Source: an uncultured Chloroflexales bacterium
GTDB taxonomy: Bacteria > Chloroflexota > Chloroflexia > Chloroflexales > Chloroflexaceae
Assembly (NCBI GenBank): GCA_937918935.1
Contig: CAKZSI010000068.1
Coordinates: 1 to 57,942, forward strand
DNA length: 57,942 nt
Direction of reading: 5' to 3'
The position numbers were made by a program, and so were the translations under genes. A model generated the notes under the pieces. It was not told where the DNA came from and made no database searches. It saw nothing but the letters and a program-made list of their open reading frames with translations. Each line of letters begins with the position of its first letter. Position 1 is the first letter of the stretch. Shown here one piece after another: positions 15,090-22,914 of the stretch.

Positions 15090-15881
15090 ATGCTTTCCCT
15101 CAACAACATCGAGGTCATCTACAACGATGTCGTTCTGGTGCTCAAAGGGCTGTCGCTGGAGGTGCCGGAGGGCCGCATCGTCGCCGTGCTCGGCTCCAAC
15201 GGCGCGGGCAAGAGCACGACGCTCAAGGCGATCTCCGGGCTCCTCAAGCCAGAGAATGGCGAGGTGACCGACGGCGAGATCCGCTTCCTTGACCAGCCCA
15301 TCCACAAGAAGGACGCGGCGGCGATCGTGCGTATGGGCATCTTCCAGGTGATGGAGGGGCGGCGCGTCTTCGAGCACCTCACGGTAGAGGAAAACCTGCG
15401 CGCCGGGGCCTACACCCGCGGCCTGGGCGGTTTCGCCCAGGATCTGGAACTGGTCTACAACTACTTCCCGCGTTTGAAAGAGCGCCGCAATCAGACGGCG
15501 GGCTTCCTCAGCGGCGGCGAACAGCAGATGCTCGCCATCGGGCGGGCGCTTATGGCCCGCCCTCGCCTGATTATGCTCGATGAACCCTCGCTCGGGCTGG
15601 CGCCGCTGCTGGTGGAAGAGATCTTCCGCATCATCAAGCGCATCAACAAGGAGCAGGGCACGACTATCCTGCTGGTGGAGCAAAACGCCCGTCTGGCCCT
15701 CGATGCGGCCGATCATGCGTATATCATGGAGAACGGGCGCATCGTGCTCGATGGCTCACCCGCCGACCTCAAGGACAACGCCGACGTGCGCGAGTTTTAC
15801 CTGGGGCTCAACGAGGTGGGCGGGCGCAAGAGCTACCGCGAGGTCAAGCACTACAAGCGCCGCAAGCGCTGGCTGTCCTGA
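15090..15881 (+). CDS. livF: HAAT-type ABC transporter ATP-binding protein LivF
   Basis: An ATPase of 263 residues of the LivF type. Walker A is GSNGAGKST, the Q-loop is MGIFQVMEGRRVFEHLTVEENL, the signature is LSGGEQQMLAIGRAL, and Walker B is LIMLDEPSLGLAP. The H-loop region is LLVEQNARLAL. The C terminus carries a basic tail (RKSYREVKHYKRRKRW) longer than in E. coli LivF. ATG 15090 is used because the frame further upstream runs into a family A repeat. The ribosome site is weak (GGGGTAAAAAAATT). Confidence 0.93.
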   Translation: MLSLNNIEVIYNDVVLVLKGLSLEVPEGRIVAVLGSNGAGKSTTLKAISGLLKPENGEVTDGEIRFLDQPIHKKDAAAIVRMGIFQVMEGRRVFEHLTVEENLRAGAYTRGLGGFAQDLELVYNYFPRLKERRNQTAGFLSGGEQQMLAIGRALMARPRLIMLDEPSLGLAPLLVEEIFRIIKRINKEQGTTILLVEQNARLALDAADHAYIMENGRIVLDGSPADLKDNADVREFYLGLNEVGGRKSYREVKHYKRRKRWLS

Positions 15882-15886
15882 GTGTG

Positions 15887-16060
15887 GGGAAGCCTGGTTT
15901 CCCCCTGGTTTGCACCTTTGCAGGGGTACAGGGAGGCTATGCCTCCCCGCTGTTCCCTTGTTCCGTCCACGCCGGCGGACTCGTCCTGGCTGCGCCAGGG
16001 CGCCTGCCCGCCGCGGGCAGAACAACCGGATCACGGAGGGCTTCGCCCTCCCCACCTCCC
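15887..16060. repeat. Family A copy plus family B hairpin between livF and the PaaK-like gene
   Basis: GGGGAAGCC, T, GGTTTCCCC at 15887-15905, then a family B hairpin (GGAGGGCTTCGCCCTCC) near 16035. No gene is seen in the 262-bp gap 15882-16143. Confidence 0.75.
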
Positions 16061-16143
16061 CCCGCACCGGTACGCAACGGGCCGCGCAGCGAAACAATGT
16101 CTTGCTCCGCCAGGGGGGCGCAGGCTGACAAGAATGAGGAGCC

Positions 16144-17364
16144 ATGGATCTCCAGGCTTTCTACGCCACTTTTGACCAGCGGGTTCGCGAGATCGTCGCC
16201 TATGGCTACGATCATTCCCCGGCCTTTCGCCAGCGGATGGACGCGGCGGGGTTGACACCCGCTGTCATTCAGAGCGCCGCGGATCTGGCGCGCCTGCCGG
16301 TGCTGCGCAAGGAGCACCTGGTCGAGATCCAGCGCCAGGGGCCGGGTCTCGGCGGGATGCTGACTGTGCCGCTTTCCAGTCTGCGGCGCGTCTTCCAATC
16401 GCCCGGTCCGATCTACGATCCCGAACCGAATGAACCGGACTCGTGGCGCTGGGCGCCGGCCTTCCGCGCCGCCGGCTTCGGGCCAGGCGATGTTGTGCTC
16501 AACTGCTTCGGCTACCACCTGACGCCCGCGGGAGTGATGTTCGAGGAGGGCGCGCGCGCCGTCGGCTGCGCGGTGATCCCGGCGGGGATCGGTGCGCAGC
16601 AGCAACAGATTGAGGCCATGCTCGATCTCGGCGTTACCGCGTATGCCGGGTTGCCGAGCTACCTCAAGGCGCTGCTGGAGAAGGCCGTGGAACTGGGCCA
16701 CGATCCACGGGCCTGGCCGCTCAACAAGGCCTTCGTGGCTGCCGAACCGCTGCCACCCTCGCTGCGGGCGCTCTTTGAGGAGCAGTACGGCATTCTGGTC
16801 TACGATGGCTATGGCACCGCCGAGGCGGGCAATCTGGGCTACAACGGCCCCGAACGCCAGGGTTGGCACCTGCCCGATGACGCCCTGGTGCAGGTGTGCG
16901 ATCTGAACAGCGGCGAGCCGCTGCCACCCGGCCAGACCGGCGAGGTGGTGGTGACGTTGTTCCGGCGCGACTATATCCTGGTACGCTTCGCCGTGGGCGA
17001 TCTCTCGGTGGTGATGGAACCCGGCCCGCCGACGGCCATCCCGACGCCGCGGCTGGCGGGCTGGCTCGGGCGCAGTGGCGACAGCGTCAAGGTGCGCGGG
17101 CTGTTCGTGCATCCGCGCCACATTGATGAGACGCTGCGCGGCATCGCGGGCGTGGCCGCCTACCAGGCCGTGGTGGTGCGCGAGAGCCACCGCGATGACC
17201 TGATCTGCCGGGTGGCGCCGGCGAGTGACGCCGACCCTGCGGCGGTGAGCGCCGCGGTTGAAACCGCCCTGCACGAGACCCTCAAGCTGCGCTGCCGCGT
17301 CGAACTCGTTCCCGGCCTGCCCGCTGACGCCAAACGGTTCGTGGATGAGCGGAGCTGGGAGTAG
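16144..17364 (+). CDS. PaaK-like phenylacetate-CoA ligase family protein
   Basis: An adenylate-forming ligase of 406 residues in the PaaK/AMP-binding family, which makes aryl- or acyl-CoA from the free acid. PVLRKEHL near 50 is the start of the PaaK fold. The substrate/AMP region VYDGYGTAEAGNLGY is near 220, and the C-terminal hinge WLGRSGDSVKVRGLFVHP matches PaaK. The usual SSGTTG phosphate loop is replaced by FQSPGPIYDPEPN near 85, so ATP binding may be altered. It is the last gene of the transporter cluster. Substrate unknown. Confidence 0.82.
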   Translation: MDLQAFYATFDQRVREIVAYGYDHSPAFRQRMDAAGLTPAVIQSAADLARLPVLRKEHLVEIQRQGPGLGGMLTVPLSSLRRVFQSPGPIYDPEPNEPDSWRWAPAFRAAGFGPGDVVLNCFGYHLTPAGVMFEEGARAVGCAVIPAGIGAQQQQIEAMLDLGVTAYAGLPSYLKALLEKAVELGHDPRAWPLNKAFVAAEPLPPSLRALFEEQYGILVYDGYGTAEAGNLGYNGPERQGWHLPDDALVQVCDLNSGEPLPPGQTGEVVVTLFRRDYILVRFAVGDLSVVMEPGPPTAIPTPRLAGWLGRSGDSVKVRGLFVHPRHIDETLRGIAGVAAYQAVVVRESHRDDLICRVAPASDADPAAVSAAVETALHETLKLRCRVELVPGLPADAKRFVDERSWE

Positions 17365-17373
17365 GGCTCAAAA

Positions 17374-17817
17374 TCAAGCTCCCTCACTAAAGAGCGCCAC
17401 AATCAGCAGGGGCGCGCCATCGCCCAGATCGGGAGCGTAGCCGATCAGCAGCACCTGCTCGCGGGCATCGGCGCCGCGCAGCCAGCCTGCGCTGCTGAAG
17501 GCGCTGCTCGCCGTGTACAACTCTGGAACCGCCTTCCAGTCCGCACCCTCCAGCGCCTCCCGGTAGAAGCGTTCCACCTCGGCCCAGGCGGTGGCGGCGG
17601 GCAGGCGGTAGCGGCGGATGTCGCTGCGCAGATCGGCGCTGACCGCACCCTGCAACGACCCGGCGAGGCCGTCGGCAGTCGCGCTCGCGCCGGGCGCGAA
17701 TTCGACGGCCTCGGGGAAAGCGGGGATCGCGGTCAATGTGACTGGACGGTCGCCGCAGCCGGCCAGGAGCGGCAGAAGGGCTAAAACCACCAGTGCGAAG
17801 CGTATAAGAGAGTGCAT
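17374..17817 (-). CDS. Small lipoprotein, function unknown
   Basis: An exported lipoprotein of 147 residues. The signal peptide (FALVVLALLPLLAGC) ends in lipobox LAGC with Cys21. The mature part begins with a short Pro/Ala-rich tether and continues as a small alpha/beta domain with YREALEGADWKAVPELY and LIGYAPDLGDGAPLLIVALF. The gene is convergent with the PaaK-like gene, 9 bp away, and is therefore a separate unit. I do not recognise the domain. Confidence 0.75.
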   Translation of the reverse strand: MHSLIRFALVVLALLPLLAGCGDRPVTLTAIPAFPEAVEFAPGASATADGLAGSLQGAVSADLRSDIRRYRLPAATAWAEVERFYREALEGADWKAVPELYTASSAFSSAGWLRGADAREQVLLIGYAPDLGDGAPLLIVALFSEGA

Positions 17818-17908
17818 CGGCAGAGATCCTCTGGCTGGTCACGGCTTTTCCCGGAAGGACTTTGCGCTTGCAAACCTTCCCATCTTATCATTGTACCCGA
17901 CTGTATTC

Positions 17909-17954
17909 ACCGCAGAGGATGCAGAGGGTTCTCAACCGGCGCATCCTCTGCGGT
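17909..17954. repeat. Perfect 14-bp inverted repeat
   Basis: ACCGCAGAGGATGC (17909-17922) and its exact complement (17941-17954) around an 18-nt loop. A related half (ACCGCAGAGCACGCAGAGG) appears near 54838. It lies just before the lysine promoter. Confidence 0.75.
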
Positions 17955-17984
17955 AAGCCTCAACACTCGCCAACAACGAGCCGT

Positions 17985-18013
17985 TTGACGTTCACGCGGA
18001 AGTGTGCTATCCT
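17985..18013 (+). promoter_or_regulatory. Promoter of the lysine cluster
   Basis: TTGACG (17985-17990), a 17-bp spacer and TATCCT (18008-18013). Transcription would begin near 18020, leaving a leader of about 280 nt before the homocitrate synthase ATG. The leader carries the attenuator described at 18050-18183. Confidence 0.8.
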
Positions 18014-18049
18014 CCCGCCAATGCAATCAAGGGAGCGATAAGCAAGGAT

Positions 18050-18112
18050 ATGCAGCAACACTGCTCCAGGCAGGTCAAGCGGGCGAAGAAGCCGGACGTA
18101 TGGTCTGGTTAG
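18050..18112 (+). CDS. Putative lysine leader peptide (20 codons)
   Basis: A short open frame with ATG 18050 and TAG 18110-18112, encoding 20 residues. The centre reads VKRAKKPD, with lysine codons AAG at 18077, 18086 and 18089. The last sense codons TGG TCT GGT (18101-18109) are the 5' arm of the antiterminator. The weak point is the start: AAGGA ends only one base before ATG, and GGGAG lies 14 bases away. A six-codon frame from ATG 18021, at the predicted transcription start, ends at 18041 and could feed ribosomes to ATG 18050. Leader-peptide attenuation is known for amino-acid operons; this instance is inferred. Confidence 0.7.
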   Translation: MQQHCSRQVKRAKKPDVWSG

Positions 18113-18183
18113 CACCGCTTGCACGCGAGGATCGAGTGTAGGCCCGGCGCACCAGACCAGATGGTGCCCCGGGTTTTCTGTTT
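18076..18183 (+). promoter_or_regulatory. Transcription attenuator of the lysine cluster
   Basis: Three competing pairings are visible. (1:2) CAAGCGG 18076-18082 with CCGCTTG 18115-18121. (2:3) TGGTCTGGT 18101-18109 with ACCAGACCA 18151-18159, 9 bp and perfect, the antiterminator. (3:4) CCCGG-C-GCACCA 18143-18154 with TGGTGC-C-CCGGG 18162-18173, an 11-bp terminator stem with one C-C mismatch, followed by TTTTCTGTTT. A small hairpin (CAC-G-CGA with TCG-A-GTG, 18122-18138) fills the 2:3 loop. A ribosome stalled at the Lys codons would free arm 2 and allow read-through. One at the TAG would cover arm 2 and let the terminator form. Confidence 0.75.
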
Positions 18184-18301
18184 CCCTGGAGGCGCGTGAT
18201 GTAACCGCACGCCAGTGTTTCGACCAGCGTGGCCTCTACCCCGCGCTACTGCCGCCCGGAGCTGTTTGGCGCATGCCAGGTGAGAGAAGGATTCTATCGC
18301 T

Positions 18302-19426
18302 ATGCCGCTTGAGCGCTTCTTTCTGCTCGACACGACCCTGCGCGAAGGTGAGCAGTTCGCCACCGCGCGCTTCACCAGCGCCCAGCGCCTGGCCGTGGCC
18401 GAGGCCCTGGACGCCGTTGGGGTCGAGTATATCGAACTGACCTCGCCTGCCGCCTCGCCCCAGAGCGCCCGCGATCTGGAAACCATTGCGGGCCGCGGGC
18501 TGCGTGCCCGCGTGGTCACCCACGTGCGCTGCCACCCCGACGACGCGCGCCTGGCCGTGGAATGTGGGGCCCAGGGTGTTAATCTGCTCTACGCCACCTC
18601 CGAACCGCTGCGCCGCGCCAGTCACGGCCGCGACCTTGACCAGATCATCGCCGAGGCTGAGGTGGTGATCGGCTACCTCCGCCAGCACAATGTCGAGATC
18701 CGCTTCTCGGCTGAAGACACCTTCCGCACCGATCTTCCCGCCCTGCTCCGCGTGTACCAGGCCGTGGCCGCGATGGGCGTGCACCGAATCGGTCTTGCCG
18801 ATACGGTGGGCATCGCCACCCCGCGGCAGGTGTACGATGTGGTGGCGCGGGTGCGCGCGGCAGTAGGCTGCGACATCGAGTTCCACGGCCATAATGACGC
18901 CGGGTGCGCGATCGCCAACGCCTTCTGCGCCCTGGAAGCCGGGGCGACCCACATTGACGTTACGGTGCTGGGCATCGGCGAGCGCAACGGCATCGCCTCC
19001 CTCAGCGGTATGATTGCCCGTCTGGCGACGCTCGATCCGTCCCTGGTGGCGCGCTACGATCTGGAGCGCCTGCCCGACCTGGACCGCATGGTGGCCGATC
19101 TGGTGGGGGTGCCGGTGCCCTTCGATGCCCCGATCTCCAGTCCCTTCGCCTTTCATCACAAGGCCGGACTGCACACCAAAGCCGTGCTGCGCGATCCGCG
19201 GAGCTACGAGGTTCTCGACCCGGCCCTCTTCGGGCGTAACCGCACCGTGGCCGTCGCCCATCGCCTGGTGGGCTGGCACGCCGTTGCCGAACGCGCCCGT
19301 GAACTGGGCATCTACCTGAGCGAGACGGCCGCCCGCCAGGCCGCCGCGCGCATTAAGGCCCTCGGAGACGAGCACGAACTCGATAGCACGACCGTGGATG
19401 AGATTTTGTACGAGTTTGCTGAATGA
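18302..19426 (+). CDS. lysS: Homocitrate synthase
   Basis: Condenses acetyl-CoA with 2-oxoglutarate to give homocitrate, the first step of lysine synthesis by the alpha-aminoadipate route. The 374 residues form a DRE-TIM metallolyase. The N-terminal DTTLREGEQ holds the catalytic Arg and metal Asp, HGHND in the middle holds the metal histidines, and FHHKAGLHTKAVL follows the barrel. Isopropylmalate and citramalate synthases share these motifs. The homocitrate assignment rests on the short length and on the complete AAA-pathway gene set downstream. Expression is probably set by the attenuator at 18076-18183. Confidence 0.88.
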   Translation: MPLERFFLLDTTLREGEQFATARFTSAQRLAVAEALDAVGVEYIELTSPAASPQSARDLETIAGRGLRARVVTHVRCHPDDARLAVECGAQGVNLLYATSEPLRRASHGRDLDQIIAEAEVVIGYLRQHNVEIRFSAEDTFRTDLPALLRVYQAVAAMGVHRIGLADTVGIATPRQVYDVVARVRAAVGCDIEFHGHNDAGCAIANAFCALEAGATHIDVTVLGIGERNGIASLSGMIARLATLDPSLVARYDLERLPDLDRMVADLVGVPVPFDAPISSPFAFHHKAGLHTKAVLRDPRSYEVLDPALFGRNRTVAVAHRLVGWHAVAERARELGIYLSETAARQAAARIKALGDEHELDSTTVDEILYEFAE

Positions 19427-19451
19427 GCGACCAGTAACTGGATGGAGGTAC

Positions 19452-19642
19452 GTGGGGAAACCGGGTTTCCCCATCCCCCTGCCCCGGGGAAGGGTCGCCC
19501 CTCCTCCGAACCGGGCGCAGGCGAAGGGAAACCGGGTTTTCCCATCCCCTGCCCGAAGGGAGGACCGCCCTTCCCCTGCGCCGGGCAGGTAGTAGCGTAA
19601 CCTTCCAGGTGGTGCGCGCCGCGGAAACCGAGTTTCCCTTCG
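19452..19642. repeat. Cluster of three family A copies between lysS and lysT
   Basis: Copies at 19452-19473 (GTGGGGAAACC, G, complement), 19526-19543 and 19622-19642, with a fourth half-copy (GGGAAACG) near 19663. The first two also share the downstream CATCCCC-CTGCCC block and a GCGCAGGCGAA-like tail, so the unit looks locally duplicated with a period of about 75 bp. They occupy most of the 317-bp gap 19427-19743. Confidence 0.8.
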
Positions 19643-19743
19643 CCTCCGCCCGAAGATAGTAGGGAAACGTATTCACCGATAAGCAGGCAGGGGCCGTGAC
19701 GGGCAAGCGTCGCCCGGCCCGTGCCAGGCGCAATGAGGCACGT

Positions 19744-20994
19744 ATGGCACAGACCCTCAGTGAGCAGATCCTCTCTCACGCGGCAGGACGCCCGGTGTCC
19801 GCAGGGGAGGTGGTAACGGTCAATGTGGACCTGGTGATGATGCACGACAGCCTGTCGCCGAGTATCATCCGGGTATTGCACGAGGAACTTGGCGCCGAGC
19901 GGGTCTGGGATCCGCAGCGCGTCGCGGTGGTGATTGACCATGTGGCCCCGGCCGCCAGTGTGCAGACGGCGGAGAAGCAGGCCGAGGTGCGGCGCTGGGT
20001 GCGCACCCAGGGTATTACGCACCTGTTCGACGTGGGGCGGGGGATTTCACATCCGGTGCTGGTAGAAGAGGGCCTGGCCCGCCCCGGTATGGTCATCGTG
20101 GGCAGCGACAGCCATTCGACGGCCTACGGCTGTGTGGGCGCGTTCGGCACGGGTATGGGCACCACCGACATCGCTCTGGCCGCCGCCACGGGCCGCACCT
20201 GGTTCCGCGTCCCCGAAACGGTGCTGGTGCACGCGCAGGGCCGGTTTCGCCCCGGGGTGAGCGCCAAGGACCTGGCGCTCAAGGCGGCGCGCATGCTCCG
20301 CGCCGACGGGGCTACCTACGCCGCCGTCGAGTGGCACGGGGTCGAGTTCCTTGGCGTGATGGAGCGGATGACCCTGGCGACCCTCTCGATCGAGGTCGGC
20401 GCGAAGGCCGGCATCGTGCCACCCACCGGGCTGTTGCAAACCGTCCCGGAGTGGTTGCGCGTTGAGGAGGGCACCCGCTACAGCCGCGTGGTTGAAATTG
20501 ACCTCGACGACCTGGAACCGCAGGTCAGCGCGCCGCATACGGTGGACAACGTGATCGACCTGCGCGACCTGGGCCGGGTTGCGGTGGATGTTGTTTACCT
20601 GGGCACGTGTACCAACGGCCATTACGAGGATATGGCCGCCGCGGCGCGCATTCTGCGCGGGCGGCGCCTGGCCCCCGGCGTGCGTATGCTGGTGGTGCCG
20701 GCCAGCGCCCAGGCCCTGCAACTCGCCGCCGAGGATGGCACCCTGGCAACCCTGCTGGCCGCCGGCGCGACCATCGGCACGCCGGGGTGTGGCGCCTGCA
20801 TCGGACGGCACATGGGCGTGCTCGCCCCGGGCGAGGTCTGTCTGTTCACCGGCAATCGCAACTTCCGCGGGCGCATGGGCAGCCCCGAGGCGCGCATCTA
20901 CCTGGCTTCGCCGGAAGTCGCCGCGGCAACCGCGCTGACCGGGTACATCACCCATCCGCAGGAAGTGGTTGACGGGCGCTATCCGGAGCTATAA
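19744..20994 (+). CDS. lysT: Homoaconitase large subunit
   Basis: A hydro-lyase of 416 residues that converts homocitrate to homoisocitrate through homoaconitate, using a [4Fe-4S] cluster. Signatures are VNVDLVMMHDSLSP, IVGSDSHSTAYGCVGAFGTG and MGTTDIA. The cluster cysteines lie in YLGTCTNGHYEDM (about residue 287) and TPGCGACIG (about 343 and 346). This matches the bacterial/archaeal LeuC-like large subunit and not the longer one-chain aconitases. GAGG precedes ATG 19744 by five bases. It is followed at 21091 by the small subunit. Confidence 0.92.
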   Translation: MAQTLSEQILSHAAGRPVSAGEVVTVNVDLVMMHDSLSPSIIRVLHEELGAERVWDPQRVAVVIDHVAPAASVQTAEKQAEVRRWVRTQGITHLFDVGRGISHPVLVEEGLARPGMVIVGSDSHSTAYGCVGAFGTGMGTTDIALAAATGRTWFRVPETVLVHAQGRFRPGVSAKDLALKAARMLRADGATYAAVEWHGVEFLGVMERMTLATLSIEVGAKAGIVPPTGLLQTVPEWLRVEEGTRYSRVVEIDLDDLEPQVSAPHTVDNVIDLRDLGRVAVDVVYLGTCTNGHYEDMAAAARILRGRRLAPGVRMLVVPASAQALQLAAEDGTLATLLAAGATIGTPGCGACIGRHMGVLAPGEVCLFTGNRNFRGRMGSPEARIYLASPEVAAATALTGYITHPQEVVDGRYPEL

Positions 20995-21090
20995 CGGGAT
21001 CGCGGAGGGCAGTGGCCTCCGCAGCGCCCCCGAACTGCCACGTAAAGGGCCGCGCAGCGAAACCAGGCTTAACAAACACGGAGTTCACCC

Positions 21091-21588
21091 ATGGCTCGCG
21101 TCTGGATCTTTGGCCCTGACATCAATACCGATCAGATCGTTCCAGGGCGCTACGCGCCGTACATGCTCAAGAACGAGGACGATCTGCGCAAGTACCCCTT
21201 TATCGAACATCGCCCCGACTTCGCCAGTAATGTCCGTCCGGGAGACATCATCGTGGCCGGCAACAACTTCGGCTGCGGCAGTTCCCGCGAGTACGCGCCC
21301 CTGGCGCTGCGCATGGTGGACATCGGCGCAATCATCGCGCCGCTGTTCGCCCGTATCTTCTTCCGCAACGCTCTGAATCTCGGCATCCCGTGCTTTACCG
21401 CCGATCTCACTGCCGAACTACGGGATGGCCAGGAGGTGGAACTGGACCTGGAGCGGGGGCGCATCCATACCGATGACGGGCGCTCCATCCAGTTGCCGCC
21501 GCCCCCGGCCTTCCTGCGCGAGGTCTGGGCTGCGGGAGGGGTCGTGCCGTTTTACCGGAAGTACGGGCGTTTTCCTGGCGAGGGCTGA
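21091..21588 (+). CDS. lysU: Homoaconitase small subunit
   Basis: A swivel-domain subunit of 165 residues, LeuD-like. WIFGPDINTDQIVPGRY opens the protein, and GNNFGCGSSREYAP (about residues 57-70) holds the substrate-binding Ser/Arg loop. GIPCFTADL follows. The length is that of thermophile/archaeal-type small subunits. The loop before the swivel (YAPYMLKNEDDLRKYPF), which contributes to substrate choice, differs from the shorter leucine-specific loop. It forms the holoenzyme with LysT. Confidence 0.92.
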   Translation: MARVWIFGPDINTDQIVPGRYAPYMLKNEDDLRKYPFIEHRPDFASNVRPGDIIVAGNNFGCGSSREYAPLALRMVDIGAIIAPLFARIFFRNALNLGIPCFTADLTAELRDGQEVELDLERGRIHTDDGRSIQLPPPPAFLREVWAAGGVVPFYRKYGRFPGEG

Positions 21589-21596
21589 GTGGCAGC

Positions 21597-21779
21597 GGGG
21601 TGGGGAAACCCGGTTTCTCCACCCCCCTCCAACTGCGCAAGGAGCGCGGGTTCCTGGAAGGGCATTACCCTCCTGAAGCCAGGGGGGAGAAAGCCGGTTT
21701 CCCCGGCGCGTGACCTGGAAGGTTGTGCTACAACATACTCCCCACAGTCAGGGGCATGGGGGAAACCTGGTTTCCCCAT
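21597..21779. repeat. Three family A copies between lysU and hicDH
   Basis: 21597-21625 (GGGGTGGGGAAACC, C, complement with one mismatch), 21682-21706 (GAGAAAGCC/GGTTTCCCC, degenerate) and 21756-21779 (ATGGGGGAAACC, T, complement). A TCCTGGAAGGGCATTACCCTCC stretch lies between the first two. The gap contains no gene. Confidence 0.85.
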
Positions 21780-21799
21780 CGTTACGCAAGGATGATGCC

Positions 21800-22816
21800 A
21801 TGCGAATCTGCGTCATTCCCGGCGATGGGATCGGCCCGGAGGTGATAGGCGCCGCCGTGCGGGTGCTGTGCGCCCTGGCGCCCGACGCGCTCATCACTGA
21901 GGCTGAGGCGGGCTGGGGCGCCTTCGAGCGTCACGGCGTAGCGCTGCCCGCGGCGACGCTGGCGGCGGCGCGGGCAGCCGATGCCATCCTCTTCGGCGCG
22001 GTTGCCTCGCCCAGCCATCCCGTGTCCGGGTACCGCAGCCCCGTCGTGCAATTACGCCGTGACCTCGACCTCTACGCCAACATCCGCCCGGTCAGTGCAA
22101 TCAGCCTGGAGAGGCCGGTCGATCTGGTCATCGTTCGCGAGAACACCGAAGATCTCTACATCGGGCGTGAGCGTCTGGAGGACGATGGCGCCACGGCCAT
22201 CGCCGAGCGGCTCATCACCCGGCGGGCCAGCGCGCGCATCGCCCGCGCCGCTTTCGACCTGGCCCGCCGCCGCGCCGCCGATCTCGGGCGGCCTGCGCGG
22301 GTGACGGTGGTGCACAAGGCCAACGTCCTTCGCGTCAGCGACGGTCTCTTCCGCGAGACGGTTCTGGCGGCGGCCCGCGACTATCCCGATGTCGCCGTTG
22401 AGGAGATGCTGGTGGACGTGGCGGCGATGCGCCTGGCCCAGATGCCCGAACGGTTCGATGTGCTGGTCACCACCAACATGTTCGGCGACATTCTCTCTGA
22501 TGTAGCCTGCATTCACGGGGGCGGGTTAGGGTTGGTCGCCTCGGCGAACATGGGAGACGCGCAGGCCCTGTTTGAACCGGTGCACGGGGCGGCGCCGGAC
22601 ATCGCCGGGCAGGGAACGGCCAACCCCCTGGCCGCGATCACCTGTGTGGCCATGCTGTTGGAATGGCTCGATCTGCGCCTGCCCGCGGCCCGCCTGCGGG
22701 CCGCCATCGCTGGCGTACTGCGCGATGGCCCCTACACGCCCGACCTGGGCGGTGCGGCGAACACGTTCGAGGTTACGGAATCTGTGCTTGCGCGACTTTA
22801 TACCAATTTCACTTGA
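21800..22816 (+). CDS. hicDH: Homoisocitrate dehydrogenase
   Basis: Oxidatively decarboxylates homoisocitrate to 2-oxoadipate with NAD+. The 338 residues start with MRICVIPGDGIGPEV. The substrate loop VVQLRRDLDLYANIRP at about 75-90 has the double Arg and YANIRP seen in Thermus homoisocitrate dehydrogenase. VIVRENTEDLYIG, VHKANVLRVSDGLF and the NAD site EPVHGAAPDIAG follow. Isopropylmalate and isocitrate dehydrogenases are close paralogs; the cluster decides. ATG 21800 has AAGGA seven bases upstream. The open frame before it is repeat sequence. Confidence 0.9.
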   Translation: MRICVIPGDGIGPEVIGAAVRVLCALAPDALITEAEAGWGAFERHGVALPAATLAAARAADAILFGAVASPSHPVSGYRSPVVQLRRDLDLYANIRPVSAISLERPVDLVIVRENTEDLYIGRERLEDDGATAIAERLITRRASARIARAAFDLARRRAADLGRPARVTVVHKANVLRVSDGLFRETVLAAARDYPDVAVEEMLVDVAAMRLAQMPERFDVLVTTNMFGDILSDVACIHGGGLGLVASANMGDAQALFEPVHGAAPDIAGQGTANPLAAITCVAMLLEWLDLRLPAARLRAAIAGVLRDGPYTPDLGGAANTFEVTESVLARLYTNFT

Positions 22817-22914
22817 AGACTCCGCAAGCAGCGTTGCGTCAAAGCGCACCTGGACGCCTTGTGCGACAATCTGCAATCCAAAATCTACAATCTGAAATGG
22901 TATTAGTTGTTTCT

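Noticed and set aside
13671-15716. Long open frame of 681 codons on the minus strand
   Set aside because: It is antisense to the binding-protein and livF genes, which have unambiguous domains. Such frames are common opposite GC-rich genes because of third-position G/C.
18100-18125. T-box riboswitch in the lysS leader, because of a GCACCGC segment resembling the end of the T-box consensus
   Set aside because: The TGGN bulge and the AGGGTGG part of the consensus are missing, and there is no recognisable stem I with a specifier loop. The leader-peptide model explains the same pairings better.
18050-18180. Known lysine riboswitch (L-box) or small SRP RNA in the same leader
   Set aside because: None of the conserved L-box core elements or the GGAAG-type SRP loop can be seen. 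The stems are those of an attenuator.
19452-21779. CRISPR array, because of repeated GTGGGGAAACC-like palindromes
   Set aside because: Spacing is irregular, repeats are dispersed over the whole window and no cas genes are present.
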